A stretch of DNA of 64,000 bases from Gemmatimonadaceae bacterium (GCA_020852815.1 JADZAN010000002.1:432245-496244), one strand, 5' to 3'; counted from the stretch's first letter, positions 7,311 through 17,189 are shown. Numbers and translations: made by a program. Notes: generated from the letters alone by a model not told the origin.

Positions 7311-10300
7311 ATGGAACGCGGCAGTTCTTTCGTTAGGCTCGTCACGCTGGTCAGCACCACAATCCTCGCCGCCGCATGCTCGGGTTCCGATGCTGGCGGC
7401 GTTTCCACGCCCCCGGCACCGCCGGTCGATCGCATCGTGGTGGAAGTGTCGCCGCGGATCGACTCGATCCCGGTCGGGACATCCCGGTCCCTCTCGGTGA
7501 GTGTCACGAATGGCGCCGGCGTCGCGCGCAACGTCCCCGTCACCTGGACGTCGCTCTCTCCCGCCATCGCCACGGTCTCCAACGGGACCGTCACGGCGAT
7601 CGCGGCCGGCGACGCGCAAGTTGTCGTCACCGCGGGCGCCGCCGCCGACACGGCACGCCTCACGGTCTACGGCGCGCAACTGGCGCTGCAGCTCTCGCCT
7701 GGGGCGGTCGACGCCACGTTGGGTGACACCATCACCTTCGAGGCGACGATCGTCGACCAGGCCGGGACCGCCACGCGCGTCCAGGACATCACTTGGGCGC
7801 TCTCCGATTCCTCGGCGGCCGAGTTGATTGGCGCCGGAACCGTTGCCACGCGTGAATCGGGAACGCTCGCCGTGATGGCGACGGTCAACAGCCGGACGGC
7901 AACCGCCGCCGTCCAGGTCAGGTCGGCGACCGTCTCGTCCATCACCATCGTTCCCAGCAATCTCTCGTTGGCGGTCGGAACCAACGCCACGCTTGCCGCC
8001 GACCTCCGCGACAGCCGTGGGCGCTCCATCACCGGGCGTGCCATCACCTGGACGTCCTCGAACGCCTCGGTCGCCGTCGTCGAGAAGAGCGGCGCCGTCA
8101 GGGCCATCGCCGTCGGCGGCGCAATCATTACGGCCACCGCCGGGGGAAAGTCGGCCACGGCCGCCGTGAACGTCTACTCGGCCGGCGCCAGCTCCGTCAC
8201 GATCGCCCTTCCCAACGATTCGCTGGGCACTGGGCGCACGATGCAGGCGGTGGCGCAGCCGCTCGACGCCGAAGGCAACCTGCTCACCGGAAAGGTGGTC
8301 GCGTGGCAGTCGAGCAATCCCTCGGTCGCGACGATCAACAGCGCCGGCGTGATCACCGCGCTCGCCTCCGGGAAGACCAACATCGCCGTCATCTGCGACG
8401 GCAAGACGTCGACCGTGACGCTGACGACTGCCGTCCCCGTCGCAACGACCGTCACCGTGACGCCGCCGACGGCGACGCTCACGGTCGGCACCACGTCGCG
8501 CCTGACGGCCGACGTCCGCGACCAGTTCGACTTCAAGCTCAGCGGCGCCCCGGTCACCTGGTCGTCGGCCGCCGCGTCGATCGCCTCCGTTGCGACTGAC
8601 GGCACCGTGACCGCGAAGGTCACCGGCACGACGTCGATTCGCGCCACCAGCGGTGCCCTGAGCGCCACCTCCGCCGTGACGGTTCAGGGCGTCCCGGTGG
8701 CATCGGTGCACGTTTCGCCCGAAACACTCGCCATCGAGGAAGGCGACGTGGTGCAGTTGGTTGCCACCGCGTACGACGCGAGCGGCAACGTCCTGGACAA
8801 CCGTCCGGTGAGCTGGACCGCGTCGTCGGCGACGGTCACGGTGTCTGCCACCGGGAGCGTCAGCGGCGTCAAGGCCGGGACCGCGACCGTGACAGCGAAC
8901 ATCGAGGGGAAGACCGCGAAGTCGACCGTCACCGTCAGCACGCCGCAGCCGCCGGAGGTCGCCAAGGTCACGCTCACGCTGAACTCGAGCGCGCTGAGCG
9001 TCGGTCAGGTGACGAGTGCCGTGGCGCGCGTCTACGACGCCGAAGGAAACCTGCTCGCCGTCCCGGTGACCTACGTGAGCTCTGCGCCGAGCATCGCGAC
9101 GGTCGATGTCGACGGCACGGTATCGGCAGTGTCCGCCGGATCGGCGGCGATCACCGCCACCGCCGACGGGGTGAGCGGGCTGGCGAGCGTGGCGGTTTCC
9201 GCGCCGCAGGCGGCGCCGGTCGCGACCGTTGCACTCACGGCCCCGAGCACGACGCTCTTCGTTGGTGACTCCACCACGCTCAGCGTCACGCTCCTCGATG
9301 CCGCGCAGAATGTCCTGACGGGGCGCACCATCGCCTATGCGTCATCCAATGCACAGGTGGCGACGGTCTCCGCCTCCGGGTTGGTGCGCGGGGTTGGCGC
9401 CGGGAGTGCGAACATCAGCGCGACGAGCGGTTCGGCCAGCAAGTCGCTCACCTTCACCATTCGCACGGTGCCGACGGTACCGCCGACCGTGGCGGTGGTG
9501 ACGGTCACGCTCGCGCAGTCGGCGCTCGTAGTCGGTGGCGCGACGCAGGCAACCGCTGTGTTGACCGACTCCAGCGGCGCGCCGTTCTCCGGCACGGTGG
9601 CCTGGAGCTCGTCCAACACGGCGGTCGCCACGGTGTCCCAGAGTGGCTACGTGAGTGTGGTGGGTGTGGGGAGCGCCGTCATCTCGGCGTCGAGCGGCGG
9701 CAAGACCGGGAGCGCGACGCTGTCGGCGACCGCCCCGGCTGCCACCGTGAAGACAGTGACCGTGACATTGGCGTCGCCGAGCATTGTGGTCGGCACCAGC
9801 GCGCAGGTGACCGCGGTAGCCAGGGATTCCGCGGGGAATGTGCTGACCGGGAAGAGCGTGAGCTGGAGCTCCAGCGCCACGTCGGTGGCCTCGCTGGCCG
9901 CCAGCAACACGGGGACGAACACGGCGACCGCCGTTGCAGCTGGAACGTCGAAGCTGTCGGCGACGGTTGGCGGGGTGAGCGGCAACGCGACGCTGACGGT
10001 GACTGCACCGCCGGCAAACACCCCGCCGGCGTCCACGCCCGTCACCCTCCCGGCGCTCCCGACCATCCTGAACCCGGTGTACCCGAAGGTGACCGGGAAG
10101 CAGTGGGCGGTGCACGCGGGTGACAACCTGCAGTCGATCCTGAACCAGGCGCAACGCGGCGACGAGATCGTGATCGACGCGGGCGCCACCTTCACCGGCA
10201 ACTTCACGCTGCCGGTCAAGACCGGCTCGACCGCAGCGAACGGGTGGATCATCGTCCGTTCCAGCCAACAGTCGGCGCTCCCGCCGCAGGGGACGCGAGT

Positions 10301-11501
10301 CACGTCGCAGCAGGCGTCGCTGATGCCCAAGATCTTCTCGCCCAACACGATGACGGCGCTCACTGCCGGCGTGAACACGGGCGGGTGGTGGATCAGCGGC
10401 GTGGAGTTCAGCCTGGCGCCCACGGTGACGTCGGCGGCGGGGAGCATCGTCGCCATCGGCCTGGCCACGTCGGCGCAGAACTCGCTCTCGCTCGTCCCGA
10501 GCGACTTCGTCCTCGACCGTGTCTACATCCACGCACAACCGAACCAGAGCATCCAGCGTTGCCTCGAGCTGCACGCGGCGCGAGTCGCGGTGATGGACAG
10601 CTACCTGGTCGAGTGCCACGGGAAGGGCTTCGACTCGCAGGCGATCGTTGGATGGAACGGGACGGGTCCCTACAAGATCGTGAACAACACGCTGGCCGGT
10701 GCCGGCGAGAACGTGATGTTCGGCGGCGCCGACCCCAAGGTTCCGGGCGCGATCTCCAGCGACATCGAGATCCGGCGCAACTACATCTACACGCCCGCCA
10801 GCTGGAAGGGCGTGTGGACGAAGAAGAACATCTTCGAGACCAAGGCGTCGCAGCGCGTCCTGATCGAGGGGAACGTCTTCGAGGGCTCCTGGACCGATGC
10901 CCAGACCGGGTACGCCTTCGTCCTGAAGGTTGCCAACCAGAGCGGCGGGTGCACCTGGTGCATCTCGAACGACATCACCATCCGCAACAACATCGTTCGC
11001 AATGCCGGCGCCGGCGTCGGCATCACCGGGAAGGACGGCTCCAACACGATCGGTGGGCTGCTGAGCCGGCTGCTGATCGAGAACAACTACTTCGAGAACA
11101 TCAATACGGGGGCGTACACGGGTGCCGGGCGCATGATCGCCATCATGAACGATGCGCACGACGTCACGATCCGCAGCAACACGATGACCGCTCCCGGTGC
11201 GCTGTCACACTACCTCAACATTGCCACGCAATCGGCGGCGACCAACTTCGCCTTCCAGAACAATGTCATGACGCTGGGAACTTACGGGCTCTTCTCGTCG
11301 TGGTACGGCTCGGGTGAGACGCCGAACCTTGCGGCCTTCAGAGGCACCGTGGTGTTCCAGAAGTCGGTGCTGATCGGTGCGGCGCAGAAGAACTACCCGA
11401 ATGCCCAGTTCGTCTCGTCGCTCTCGGCGGCCCAGTCCACGGGGATCGGCGCCGACATGGCGGCGATCAATGCCGCCACGCAAGGGGTGGTGATCCCGTA
11501 G
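7311..11501 (+). CDS. Large riboswitch-controlled lipoprotein with about ten Ig-like domains and a right-handed beta-helix
   Basis: A predicted exported surface protein of 1396 residues. ATG 7311 has GGAGGA four bases before it and begins a lipoprotein signal ending TILAAAC. About ten Ig-like repeats of 85-90 residues, each with a VTW/VSW-S..P.VA.V...G.V pattern, fill residues 40-910 and would form a long stalk. The beta-helix begins near residue 935 (GDNLQSILNQAQRGDEIVID) and is closely similar to that of the protein at 1533, including GGCTWCISND and CHGKGFDSQAIVGWNGTGPY. Differing stalk length with a conserved head fits an adhesin or matrix protein displayed at different distances from the outer membrane. 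The GEMM RNA upstream implies cyclic-dinucleotide control. Confidence 0.92.
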   Translation: MERGSSFVRLVTLVSTTILAAACSGSDAGGVSTPPAPPVDRIVVEVSPRIDSIPVGTSRSLSVSVTNGAGVARNVPVTWTSLSPAIATVSNGTVTAIAAGDAQVVVTAGAAADTARLTVYGAQLALQLSPGAVDATLGDTITFEATIVDQAGTATRVQDITWALSDSSAAELIGAGTVATRESGTLAVMATVNSRTATAAVQVRSATVSSITIVPSNLSLAVGTNATLAADLRDSRGRSITGRAITWTSSNASVAVVEKSGAVRAIAVGGAIITATAGGKSATAAVNVYSAGASSVTIALPNDSLGTGRTMQAVAQPLDAEGNLLTGKVVAWQSSNPSVATINSAGVITALASGKTNIAVICDGKTSTVTLTTAVPVATTVTVTPPTATLTVGTTSRLTADVRDQFDFKLSGAPVTWSSAAASIASVATDGTVTAKVTGTTSIRATSGALSATSAVTVQGVPVASVHVSPETLAIEEGDVVQLVATAYDASGNVLDNRPVSWTASSATVTVSATGSVSGVKAGTATVTANIEGKTAKSTVTVSTPQPPEVAKVTLTLNSSALSVGQVTSAVARVYDAEGNLLAVPVTYVSSAPSIATVDVDGTVSAVSAGSAAITATADGVSGLASVAVSAPQAAPVATVALTAPSTTLFVGDSTTLSVTLLDAAQNVLTGRTIAYASSNAQVATVSASGLVRGVGAGSANISATSGSASKSLTFTIRTVPTVPPTVAVVTVTLAQSALVVGGATQATAVLTDSSGAPFSGTVAWSSSNTAVATVSQSGYVSVVGVGSAVISASSGGKTGSATLSATAPAATVKTVTVTLASPSIVVGTSAQVTAVARDSAGNVLTGKSVSWSSSATSVASLAASNTGTNTATAVAAGTSKLSATVGGVSGNATLTVTAPPANTPPASTPVTLPALPTILNPVYPKVTGKQWAVHAGDNLQSILNQAQRGDEIVIDAGATFTGNFTLPVKTGSTAANGWIIVRSSQQSALPPQGTRVTSQQASLMPKIFSPNTMTALTAGVNTGGWWISGVEFSLAPTVTSAAGSIVAIGLATSAQNSLSLVPSDFVLDRVYIHAQPNQSIQRCLELHAARVAVMDSYLVECHGKGFDSQAIVGWNGTGPYKIVNNTLAGAGENVMFGGADPKVPGAISSDIEIRRNYIYTPASWKGVWTKKNIFETKASQRVLIEGNVFEGSWTDAQTGYAFVLKVANQSGGCTWCISNDITIRNNIVRNAGAGVGITGKDGSNTIGGLLSRLLIENNYFENINTGAYTGAGRMIAIMNDAHDVTIRSNTMTAPGALSHYLNIATQSAATNFAFQNNVMTLGTYGLFSSWYGSGETPNLAAFRGTVVFQKSVLIGAAQKNYPNAQFVSSLSAAQSTGIGADMAAINAATQGVVIP

Positions 11502-11514
11502 CTCGGCGATCCAG

Positions 11515-11563
11515 CCACTGAAAAGCGGGCGGGGACCCCAGGTCCTCGCCCGCTCTTCAGTGG
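11515..11563. terminator. Long bidirectional terminator hairpin between convergent genes
   Basis: The arm CCACTGAAAAGCGGGCGGGG from 11515 pairs with the arm ending CTCTTCAGTGG at 11563; 22 of 23 positions pair (one A-C mismatch, one G-T) around a three-base loop CCA. The A-run of one arm and T's of the other serve both directions. It separates the plus-strand beta-helix gene from the minus-strand DUF362 gene. Confidence 0.85.
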
Positions 11564-11602
11564 TGGCCGCACCTCGCGGCGACGGCGCGCCTGCCGCGCC
11601 CC

Positions 11603-13012
11603 CTAACGAGTGGACGGTGCCGGCGCGACGGCGTCGAGCCAGCCAACGGGGTAGCGCATCGTCTCGACGCCCGCCGTCCGGGCTGGCAACTCGAGCGCGG
11701 CGACCGACTCGCCGGACTCGTCCAGCACCTCGACCTCGTCGGCGGCAAAGCCGGTCAGGGGCCAGTGGAAGCGGTCGAACGCGTGCGCAGCGATCGGGAT
11801 GCGCGCGGGATCGTAGCCGAGCAGGCGCGCGGCCACGAGGTCGACCGCCGCGGCGTTGTCGCCGCCGATCACCAATCCCATCGGCAGCGGCTCCGGGCGC
11901 AACGGTCCATTGGCGTGCCCGGCGGTGATGGCGTCGACGAGGTGCAGCACGCGCCGCTGCGGATCGTTGGCCACCGTACCGTCGGGACGACCGTACAGGA
12001 GCACGCGATTCAGGTCGAGGCAGGTGCGCCAGATGGTGTCGTTGCCGGACCAGGACCCCTCGATACCCAGCTCGTCACCACGCTCGTGCAGCACGCGCTC
12101 CAGGACGCGCGTGGGGAGCGACAACGCGCGCCGAACGCCCAGCGAGCGCGTCGTGTTCGCCTGGTCGTAGACATACTCCAGCGCGCGCTTCACCGCGTCG
12201 CTTCCGGGATAGCAGTCGCCCCCATCGGACGCACCACCGACGCGATGGTGGGGGAGATACTCCTTGTTCCCGTTGATCCCGATGAGGTTCTTGAGCGCGC
12301 AGGTGACGCCGGCCTTCTTGTGCGTCTTGAGCTTGGGGAGGTTGACGACGACATCGGCCTCGATGATGTCGCGCGCCACGAGATACTGGTGCCGCCCCGG
12401 CCCGTGCGTCCGCTCCATCTCGCCGGGGGGATACTGCGTGACGCGAAAGATCCCCGGGCGAGAGATGGGTTCGAGCAGGGATTCGCTCCCCAGGTCGTAG
12501 AGCACGAATCGATCAACCGAGAGCACCCCTTCGCGCTCCACACGAACGCCGTCCACAAACGACGCGTGCGTGCGGCGGTAGTCGCGAGGACCGCTGAAGC
12601 GAGGCTCGCGAGCCGCGAGCGTCGCCGCCCACTCGCCCAGCCCCGTCACCTCGAGGAGCGCATTGAAATCGCACTCCTGGATCGGCGCGTCGCCAAGAAC
12701 GACGGCGCCGGCGCCGCTGGCGAGGAGCTCCTCGACGACGACCCGGATCATCGCCGTGTGCGTCAGCAGCGGTTCGATGCCGCCGTCGCCGCGATTCGTG
12801 TGCAGGACGAGGTTGGGCTTCACCACGACGCGTGCTCCTGCGGGGAGGACGCGGGCAAAGGCCGGTGCGTCGGCCGAACCGCTCCATCCCAGCCGGGCGG
12901 CCACGCCGCGCACGGCGCGTTGCACCTCACGGATGTCATACGTTGGCCGCTCACCGGTGGCGTCCCGGTGTGCCGAGCGCCCCAGCGCCACCAGCGGTCG
13001 CCCCGTGGTCAT
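11603..13012 (-). CDS. DUF362-domain protein
   Basis: A protein of 469 residues. Residues about 50-400 match the DUF362 family by eye: ARVVVKPNLVLHTNRGDGGI, then a GAGAVVLGDAPIQECDF segment, then DVVVNLPKLKTHKKAGVTCA and LKNLIGINGNKEYLPHH. These segments are typical of this widespread family of unknown chemistry. Unlike some members I see no CxxCxxC ferredoxin cluster, so an electron-transfer role is not supported. The ATG at 13012 overlaps the stop of the CapK-like gene (ATGA), indicating translational coupling within a three-gene unit with the polymerase-like gene. A role in polysaccharide tailoring is inference from context only. Confidence 0.8.
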   Translation of the reverse strand: MTTGRPLVALGRSAHRDATGERPTYDIREVQRAVRGVAARLGWSGSADAPAFARVLPAGARVVVKPNLVLHTNRGDGGIEPLLTHTAMIRVVVEELLASGAGAVVLGDAPIQECDFNALLEVTGLGEWAATLAAREPRFSGPRDYRRTHASFVDGVRVEREGVLSVDRFVLYDLGSESLLEPISRPGIFRVTQYPPGEMERTHGPGRHQYLVARDIIEADVVVNLPKLKTHKKAGVTCALKNLIGINGNKEYLPHHRVGGASDGGDCYPGSDAVKRALEYVYDQANTTRSLGVRRALSLPTRVLERVLHERGDELGIEGSWSGNDTIWRTCLDLNRVLLYGRPDGTVANDPQRRVLHLVDAITAGHANGPLRPEPLPMGLVIGGDNAAAVDLVAARLLGYDPARIPIAAHAFDRFHWPLTGFAADEVEVLDESGESVAALELPARTAGVETMRYPVGWLDAVAPAPSTR

Positions 13013-14415
13013 GCCACGTGCTCGGGCGCAAGCTGCTTGTCCTGCTGCGCGCGGTTGGACTCCGGCGCGTGCGACAGGACGGGACGCCACTTGCTGGCCG
13101 AAGTGCGCGCGATGGCGTCGACGGTGGTAACGTGCATGGAGAGCCCCGGGAGGTTCTGCCGCAGCACCGCCACGATGCGCTCGCCGTGCGCCGCACCATA
13201 TCCCTCGGCCGGCACGACCTGGATCTCCACGCCGTAGTCGGCATCCTGGCGAATCTGGAACTCGCGCAATGGGAAATCCTTCATGAGATGGACGGCGCCG
13301 TGCCCGTCGAGCCAGCGACCGTCGGGATGGTACAGGCGGTCCACCTTGCGCCCGAGGATGTGCACCAGCCGCAACGCGCCCCCGTCCCGCCCTTCGCCAG
13401 CTGCAAAGCGCGCCACGTCGCCGATGCGGTAACGCAGCATCGGCATGGCATCCGCCTGGAGCTTGGTCACGAGGATCTCGGCGTCGTCACCGTCATCGGC
13501 AGGTTCCACCAGCACATTGGCCCAGTCGATGTCGAAGGCGAGGGAGACGCGCGGGTCGAGTTGCATCCCGATCAACCCGATCTCGCGGCTGCCGTATCGC
13601 TCGTGCACCGGGGCGGAGAACGCTTGCTCCACGCGCGCACGCTGCTGCGGCCACAGCTTCTCGGCACCGGTGACGATGCGCCGGGTTGGGTAGTGCGCCG
13701 TGAGCCCGTTGGCGAGGAGCGTGCTCGCCAATGCATCGAGCGCGCTGGCGTAGGCCACCAGGCACGTGGGCGCCTGGCGCTCCATCGAGGCGTGATACCT
13801 CAGCAGGAGGTCGGGCGAGAGACGGAAGCAGTCGTACCAGGTCTGCGCCGTCAGTACTTCGCGCAGCTGTTCGCGCCACTGGGTGCGCTCCCGCGCGTCG
13901 ATGTGATGTCCCCACAGGAAGGCGGTGCTCACCCAACGCGGGACACCCAATCGCTCCATGAAGTGCTCGATTCCGCTCAGCCGCCAGCCGCGCTCGCGCG
14001 GGCCGCTGAAGTATGCGAGCGGAACGCCCGTCGACCCTCCCGTACTGTCGCGGCGCCGAAGAGACGGCGCGACGCGCGGCGAGACCATCGCGTTGATGTT
14101 CGCGGCGACGTCGTCACGGTCGAGTGCCGGGAGTCGGGCGAAGTCGCGAAAGGAGAAATCGGCGCGCGGATCGAGCCCCGCCGCCGAGAGTCGGGCCCGG
14201 TAGAACGCCGAGTCCTCGGCCGCGCGTCGGACGATGTCACGCAGGCGTTGCAGCTGCCACGCGTGCTTCTGCTCGTCGCTCCACGACAGCGTGCGACGGC
14301 GAAACTGCAGCCCGTCGGCAAAGTGGCGCTCGCCCTCTCGCATCGAGGGGCGCAAGGACCGGACGGTATCGAGCGCCGCGATCACGCCTCGACTCACCAG
14401 CTCTCGTCCCGTCAT
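13009..14415 (-). CDS. CapK/PaaK-like adenylate-forming enzyme
   Basis: A member of the phenylacetate-CoA ligase-like (CapK) branch of adenylating enzymes, 468 residues, cytosolic. The ATP-binding loop STGGSTGVPL lies at residues 124-133, followed downstream by YGSREIGLIG and MPMLRYRIGDVARF, the motifs expected for adenylate formation and ribose contact. CapK proteins occur in capsule and exopolysaccharide loci and are thought to activate a carboxylic acid; the substrate is not readable here. ATG 14415, preceded by GAGGGGC, is preferred over GTG 14445. It ends overlapping the DUF362 start and lies 33 bp after the polymerase-like gene. Confidence 0.85.
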   Translation of the reverse strand: MTGRELVSRGVIAALDTVRSLRPSMREGERHFADGLQFRRRTLSWSDEQKHAWQLQRLRDIVRRAAEDSAFYRARLSAAGLDPRADFSFRDFARLPALDRDDVAANINAMVSPRVAPSLRRRDSTGGSTGVPLAYFSGPRERGWRLSGIEHFMERLGVPRWVSTAFLWGHHIDARERTQWREQLREVLTAQTWYDCFRLSPDLLLRYHASMERQAPTCLVAYASALDALASTLLANGLTAHYPTRRIVTGAEKLWPQQRARVEQAFSAPVHERYGSREIGLIGMQLDPRVSLAFDIDWANVLVEPADDGDDAEILVTKLQADAMPMLRYRIGDVARFAAGEGRDGGALRLVHILGRKVDRLYHPDGRWLDGHGAVHLMKDFPLREFQIRQDADYGVEIQVVPAEGYGAAHGERIVAVLRQNLPGLSMHVTTVDAIARTSASKWRPVLSHAPESNRAQQDKQLAPEHVA

Positions 14416-14448
14416 GCCCCTCGAATGCTGACCGGAATCAGGCACGCG

Positions 14449-15963
14449 CTACGCCCGCGCCGCGCGAATGCGCGGCCCCGCGCGCCCCTGCTCGTAGTCG
14501 TCGACCTCCTTCGTCGCCACCTGCGCGGCCGCGAGGATCAGGGCAAGGTGCGTGTAGGTGAACGTCACGTGCGCGAACGTCCCGAACATCCCGGCCAACC
14601 CAAAGCAGAGCAGCGCCAGAAGGAGCATCTTGAGTTGGTTGGCGTATTCCTCGGAGTAACTCCGCACGCGTCGCATTGCCGCGATGCCCGGCACGACCAC
14701 CGCGCCGATCATCGCAGTCCACAGGAAGAAGCCGAGATACCCCGTTTCGCCCAGGACCGTGAGATACGTGTTGTGCGCGTCGCGCGCGCCGCCGGCAATT
14801 CGCTTGAAGGCCTGACGTCGCGAGTAGAAGGCGTGGGCGTAGGGATACGAACCCCACCCCACACCAATGATCGGCCACTCCTCGTGCACCTGCCACGCGA
14901 CCTTCCAGATCTCGAACCGCTGCTCGGCTGAGCGCGAGTCGTTGGCTTCGGTCAGGTCGCCGGCTTCCGTTGCCGCCTTGAGGCTGCCCAGTCGCTCCCA
15001 CACGCCGCTGGGTGCGAAGACGCCGACCACGACCGCCACGGCGAGCAGGCTGAAGATCGTCTTGGCGCGCCCCTTCCCCTGTACCAGGAAGTACACGAGC
15101 ACCGTGGCGCCAATCGCCACGATTGCCCCGCGCGACTGCGTCATGAAGATGATCATCGGAATCGCCGCGATGCCGATGAGGGCGGCGTTGCGAATGAGCT
15201 TGAGCCGCTCGGTGTAGACGAGCGCCACGCACAGCCCCAGCGGGAGCATGAGGAGCGCCGCCATGTCGTTGGGGTTCTCGAAGGCGTGGTTCCACGCAAC
15301 GCGCCCCTGCGTGGCGGCGCGATACACAAACCAGTTGAAGATCCCGCCGCGCACCGGGAAGAGCGCGTACAGCGCGAGATAGTAGAAGAGGTAGAAGCGG
15401 ATGCGCGCCCGGTTCGTGAGCACGGCCAGCGACACGAGGGTGATGACAAACACCTTCACCATGTCCTCGAACGGCTTCCAATCCTTCTGGCCGAATGGCG
15501 ACGCCCGGAAGCCGATGGCGACGATGACGAGGAAGAGCGCCATCAGGACCATCGGAAGCGGGAACTTCCACTTCTCCGTCTTGCTGAAGGTGACCCCGAT
15601 GACGGCGGCGACGATGGCCACCTGCCCCAGGTTCACGAGGTACGACGTGACGACGAAGATGTAGAGGAGGAACGCGACGTAGCCGAGCGACCAGTCAACG
15701 CCCTGCCACGGCCACTTGAAGGCGTCCTCGATGCGCGGAAAGGCCCCGAACCAGCCGGCCGTTCCCCCAGCCTGCGCGGGGGTCGCCTCGCCTTGGCGCG
15801 AGCGCCACCGTCCGCGCCACGTCCCCGCCGCCGGCGGCACGGGAGACGGCTCAGGCGGTGAGGTAATCGGAGGGAGGGGGGGGAGGGCGTCACCCAGCGC
15901 CGGCGCCGCGTTGCCGCCGCGCCAGCGCGCCGATCTCCAGCCGCCCTCTGCCTGTGGTCTCAT
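14449..15963 (-). CDS. O-antigen ligase/polymerase-like membrane protein (Wzy_C family)
   Basis: A polytopic inner-membrane protein of 504 residues with about ten or more hydrophobic segments from residue 90 onward. Such proteins polymerise or ligate lipid-linked repeats at the periplasmic face. The large periplasmic loop carries IIGVGWGSYPYAHAF and DAHNTYLTVLGETGYLG (D395, H397, N398), the signature of the Wzy_C/RfaL family. The first ~85 residues are a proline- and arginine-rich cytoplasmic extension encoded partly by an 8-G tract (15876-15883). ATG 15963 is chosen over an upstream start that would overlap the divergent epimerase leader. It leads the minus-strand unit with the CapK-like and DUF362 genes. 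Polymerase and ligase cannot be separated by sequence. Confidence 0.85.
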   Translation of the reverse strand: MRPQAEGGWRSARWRGGNAAPALGDALPPLPPITSPPEPSPVPPAAGTWRGRWRSRQGEATPAQAGGTAGWFGAFPRIEDAFKWPWQGVDWSLGYVAFLLYIFVVTSYLVNLGQVAIVAAVIGVTFSKTEKWKFPLPMVLMALFLVIVAIGFRASPFGQKDWKPFEDMVKVFVITLVSLAVLTNRARIRFYLFYYLALYALFPVRGGIFNWFVYRAATQGRVAWNHAFENPNDMAALLMLPLGLCVALVYTERLKLIRNAALIGIAAIPMIIFMTQSRGAIVAIGATVLVYFLVQGKGRAKTIFSLLAVAVVVGVFAPSGVWERLGSLKAATEAGDLTEANDSRSAEQRFEIWKVAWQVHEEWPIIGVGWGSYPYAHAFYSRRQAFKRIAGGARDAHNTYLTVLGETGYLGFFLWTAMIGAVVVPGIAAMRRVRSYSEEYANQLKMLLLALLCFGLAGMFGTFAHVTFTYTHLALILAAAQVATKEVDDYEQGRAGPRIRAARA

Positions 15964-16178
15964 GACGACGTTCCAACTCCCTGAACCGCGTTTTGGGTCC
16001 TGTCTGAGGACGGTTGGCGTCCTCGACGTGCAACCCCTTCGCCCATGCAAGTTACGCGCACGCAGCGGTGCGGCACCCTTCTCGCGACTGGGGAGTACAC
16101 CGCACCCCGCTGATCGGTCATCTTGTCTTCACCCTGCGCGCCAGGGAGTCGGATACGCCGGGACCAAGACAAATCGAC

Positions 16179-17189
16179 GTGAAAACCATCCTCGTAACCG
16201 GCGCCGCCGGCTTCATCGGGTTCCACCTCGCCCAGCGGCTCCTCGCACGCGGCGACCGGGTCATTGGCCTCGACAACCTCAACGAGTACTACGACCCGGC
16301 CCTCAAGCACGCCCGGCTGGCCGTGCTGCGGAAGGAGCCCGACTTCGACTTCCGGCTGCTCGACCTGGCCGACGACGACGGGATGCGAGCCCTATTCGAC
16401 GGAGCCCGCTTCGACGCCGTCGCGCACCTGGCGGCCCAGGCCGGCGTGCGGTACTCGCTCCAGAACCCACACGCCTACGTGAAGAGCAACGTACAGGGGT
16501 TCCTCAACATCCTGGAGGGGTGCCGGCATCACGCCATCCCGCACCTGGTGTACGCCTCCACCAGCTCCGTGTACGGGGCCAGCACCGCCATGCCCTTCTC
16601 GGTCCACAAGGGCGCCGACCATCCGCTGACCATCTACGCCGCTACCAAGCGCGCCGACGAACTCATGGCGCACTCCTACGCGTCGCTGTTCGGCATTCCG
16701 TGCACCGGGCTGCGCTTCTTCACCGTGTACGGGCCCTATGGCCGGCCGGACATGGCGCTCTTCATCTTCCTCAAGGCGATGCTGGCCGGCGAGACGATCC
16801 CGGTCTTCAACCACGGGGAGATGCAGCGCGACTTCACCTATGTGGGCGACATCGTCGAGGGCTTCGTTCGCGCGATCGACCACCCGGCCACTCCTAACCC
16901 GCACTGGGACGGGGCCAATCCCGACCCCGCGACCTCGGCTGCGCCGTACCGGCTCTACAACATCGGTAACCAATTGCCCGTCCGCCTGCTCGACATGATT
17001 AGGCTGCTGGAGAAGCACTCGGGGGTGACGGCCCGGCTGGAGATGCTCCCGATGCAGCCCGGCGACGTCCCGGCCACCTGGGCCGACAGCTCGGACCTGG
17101 CGCGCGACCTGGGCTTTGCCCCGCAGACCTCGCTCGACGAGGGGGTGGGGCGCTTCGTGGCGTGGTATCGCGCCCACTACGCGGCCTAG
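16179..17189 (+). CDS. UDP-glucuronate 4-epimerase-like NAD-dependent epimerase
   Basis: An extended SDR enzyme of 336 residues that would interconvert UDP-glucuronate and UDP-galacturonate in the cytosol. The NAD-binding TGAAGFIG is at residues 7-14, and the catalytic pair is Y153 and K157 (YAATK). The segment [17 protein letters not shown] and the motif [19 protein letters not shown] are typical of the CapI/GAE branch. GTG 16179 is the best start; a TTG at 16014 would add a low-complexity extension overlapping the divergent promoter region. It stands alone, divergent from the polymerase-like gene and convergent with the sulfate block. It would supply uronic acid residues for the local polysaccharide. 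Confidence 0.87.
   Translation: MKTILVTGAAGFIGFHLAQRLLARGDRVIGLDNLNEYYDPALKHARLAVLRKEPDFDFRLLDLADDDGMRALFDGARFDAVAHLAAQAGVRYSLQNPHAYVKSNVQGFLNILEGCRHHAIPHLVYASTSSVYGASTAMPFSVHKGADHPLTIYAATKRADELMAHSYASLFGIPCTGLRFFTVYGPYGRPDMALFIFLKAMLAGETIPVFNHGEMQRDFTYVGDIVEGFVRAIDHPATPNPHWDGANPDPATSAAPYRLYNIGNQLPVRLLDMIRLLEKHSGVTARLEMLPMQPGDVPATWADSSDLARDLGFAPQTSLDEGVGRFVAWYRAHYAA

Noticed and set aside
9342..11159. Minus-strand frame of about 600 codons opposite the ten-domain lipoprotein
   Set aside because: Low-complexity composition and no start signal; the plus strand carries clear Ig-like and beta-helix sequence.
12832..14931. Plus-strand frame of about 700 codons
   Set aside because: It runs antisense across two well-supported minus-strand genes and shows no family features.
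15876..15883. Eight-G tract in the polymerase-like gene as a phase-variation switch
   Set aside because: Runs of 7-8 G or C occur several times in this GC-rich window (for example 26168-26175), so this one is not distinctive; only the ten-G run stands out.
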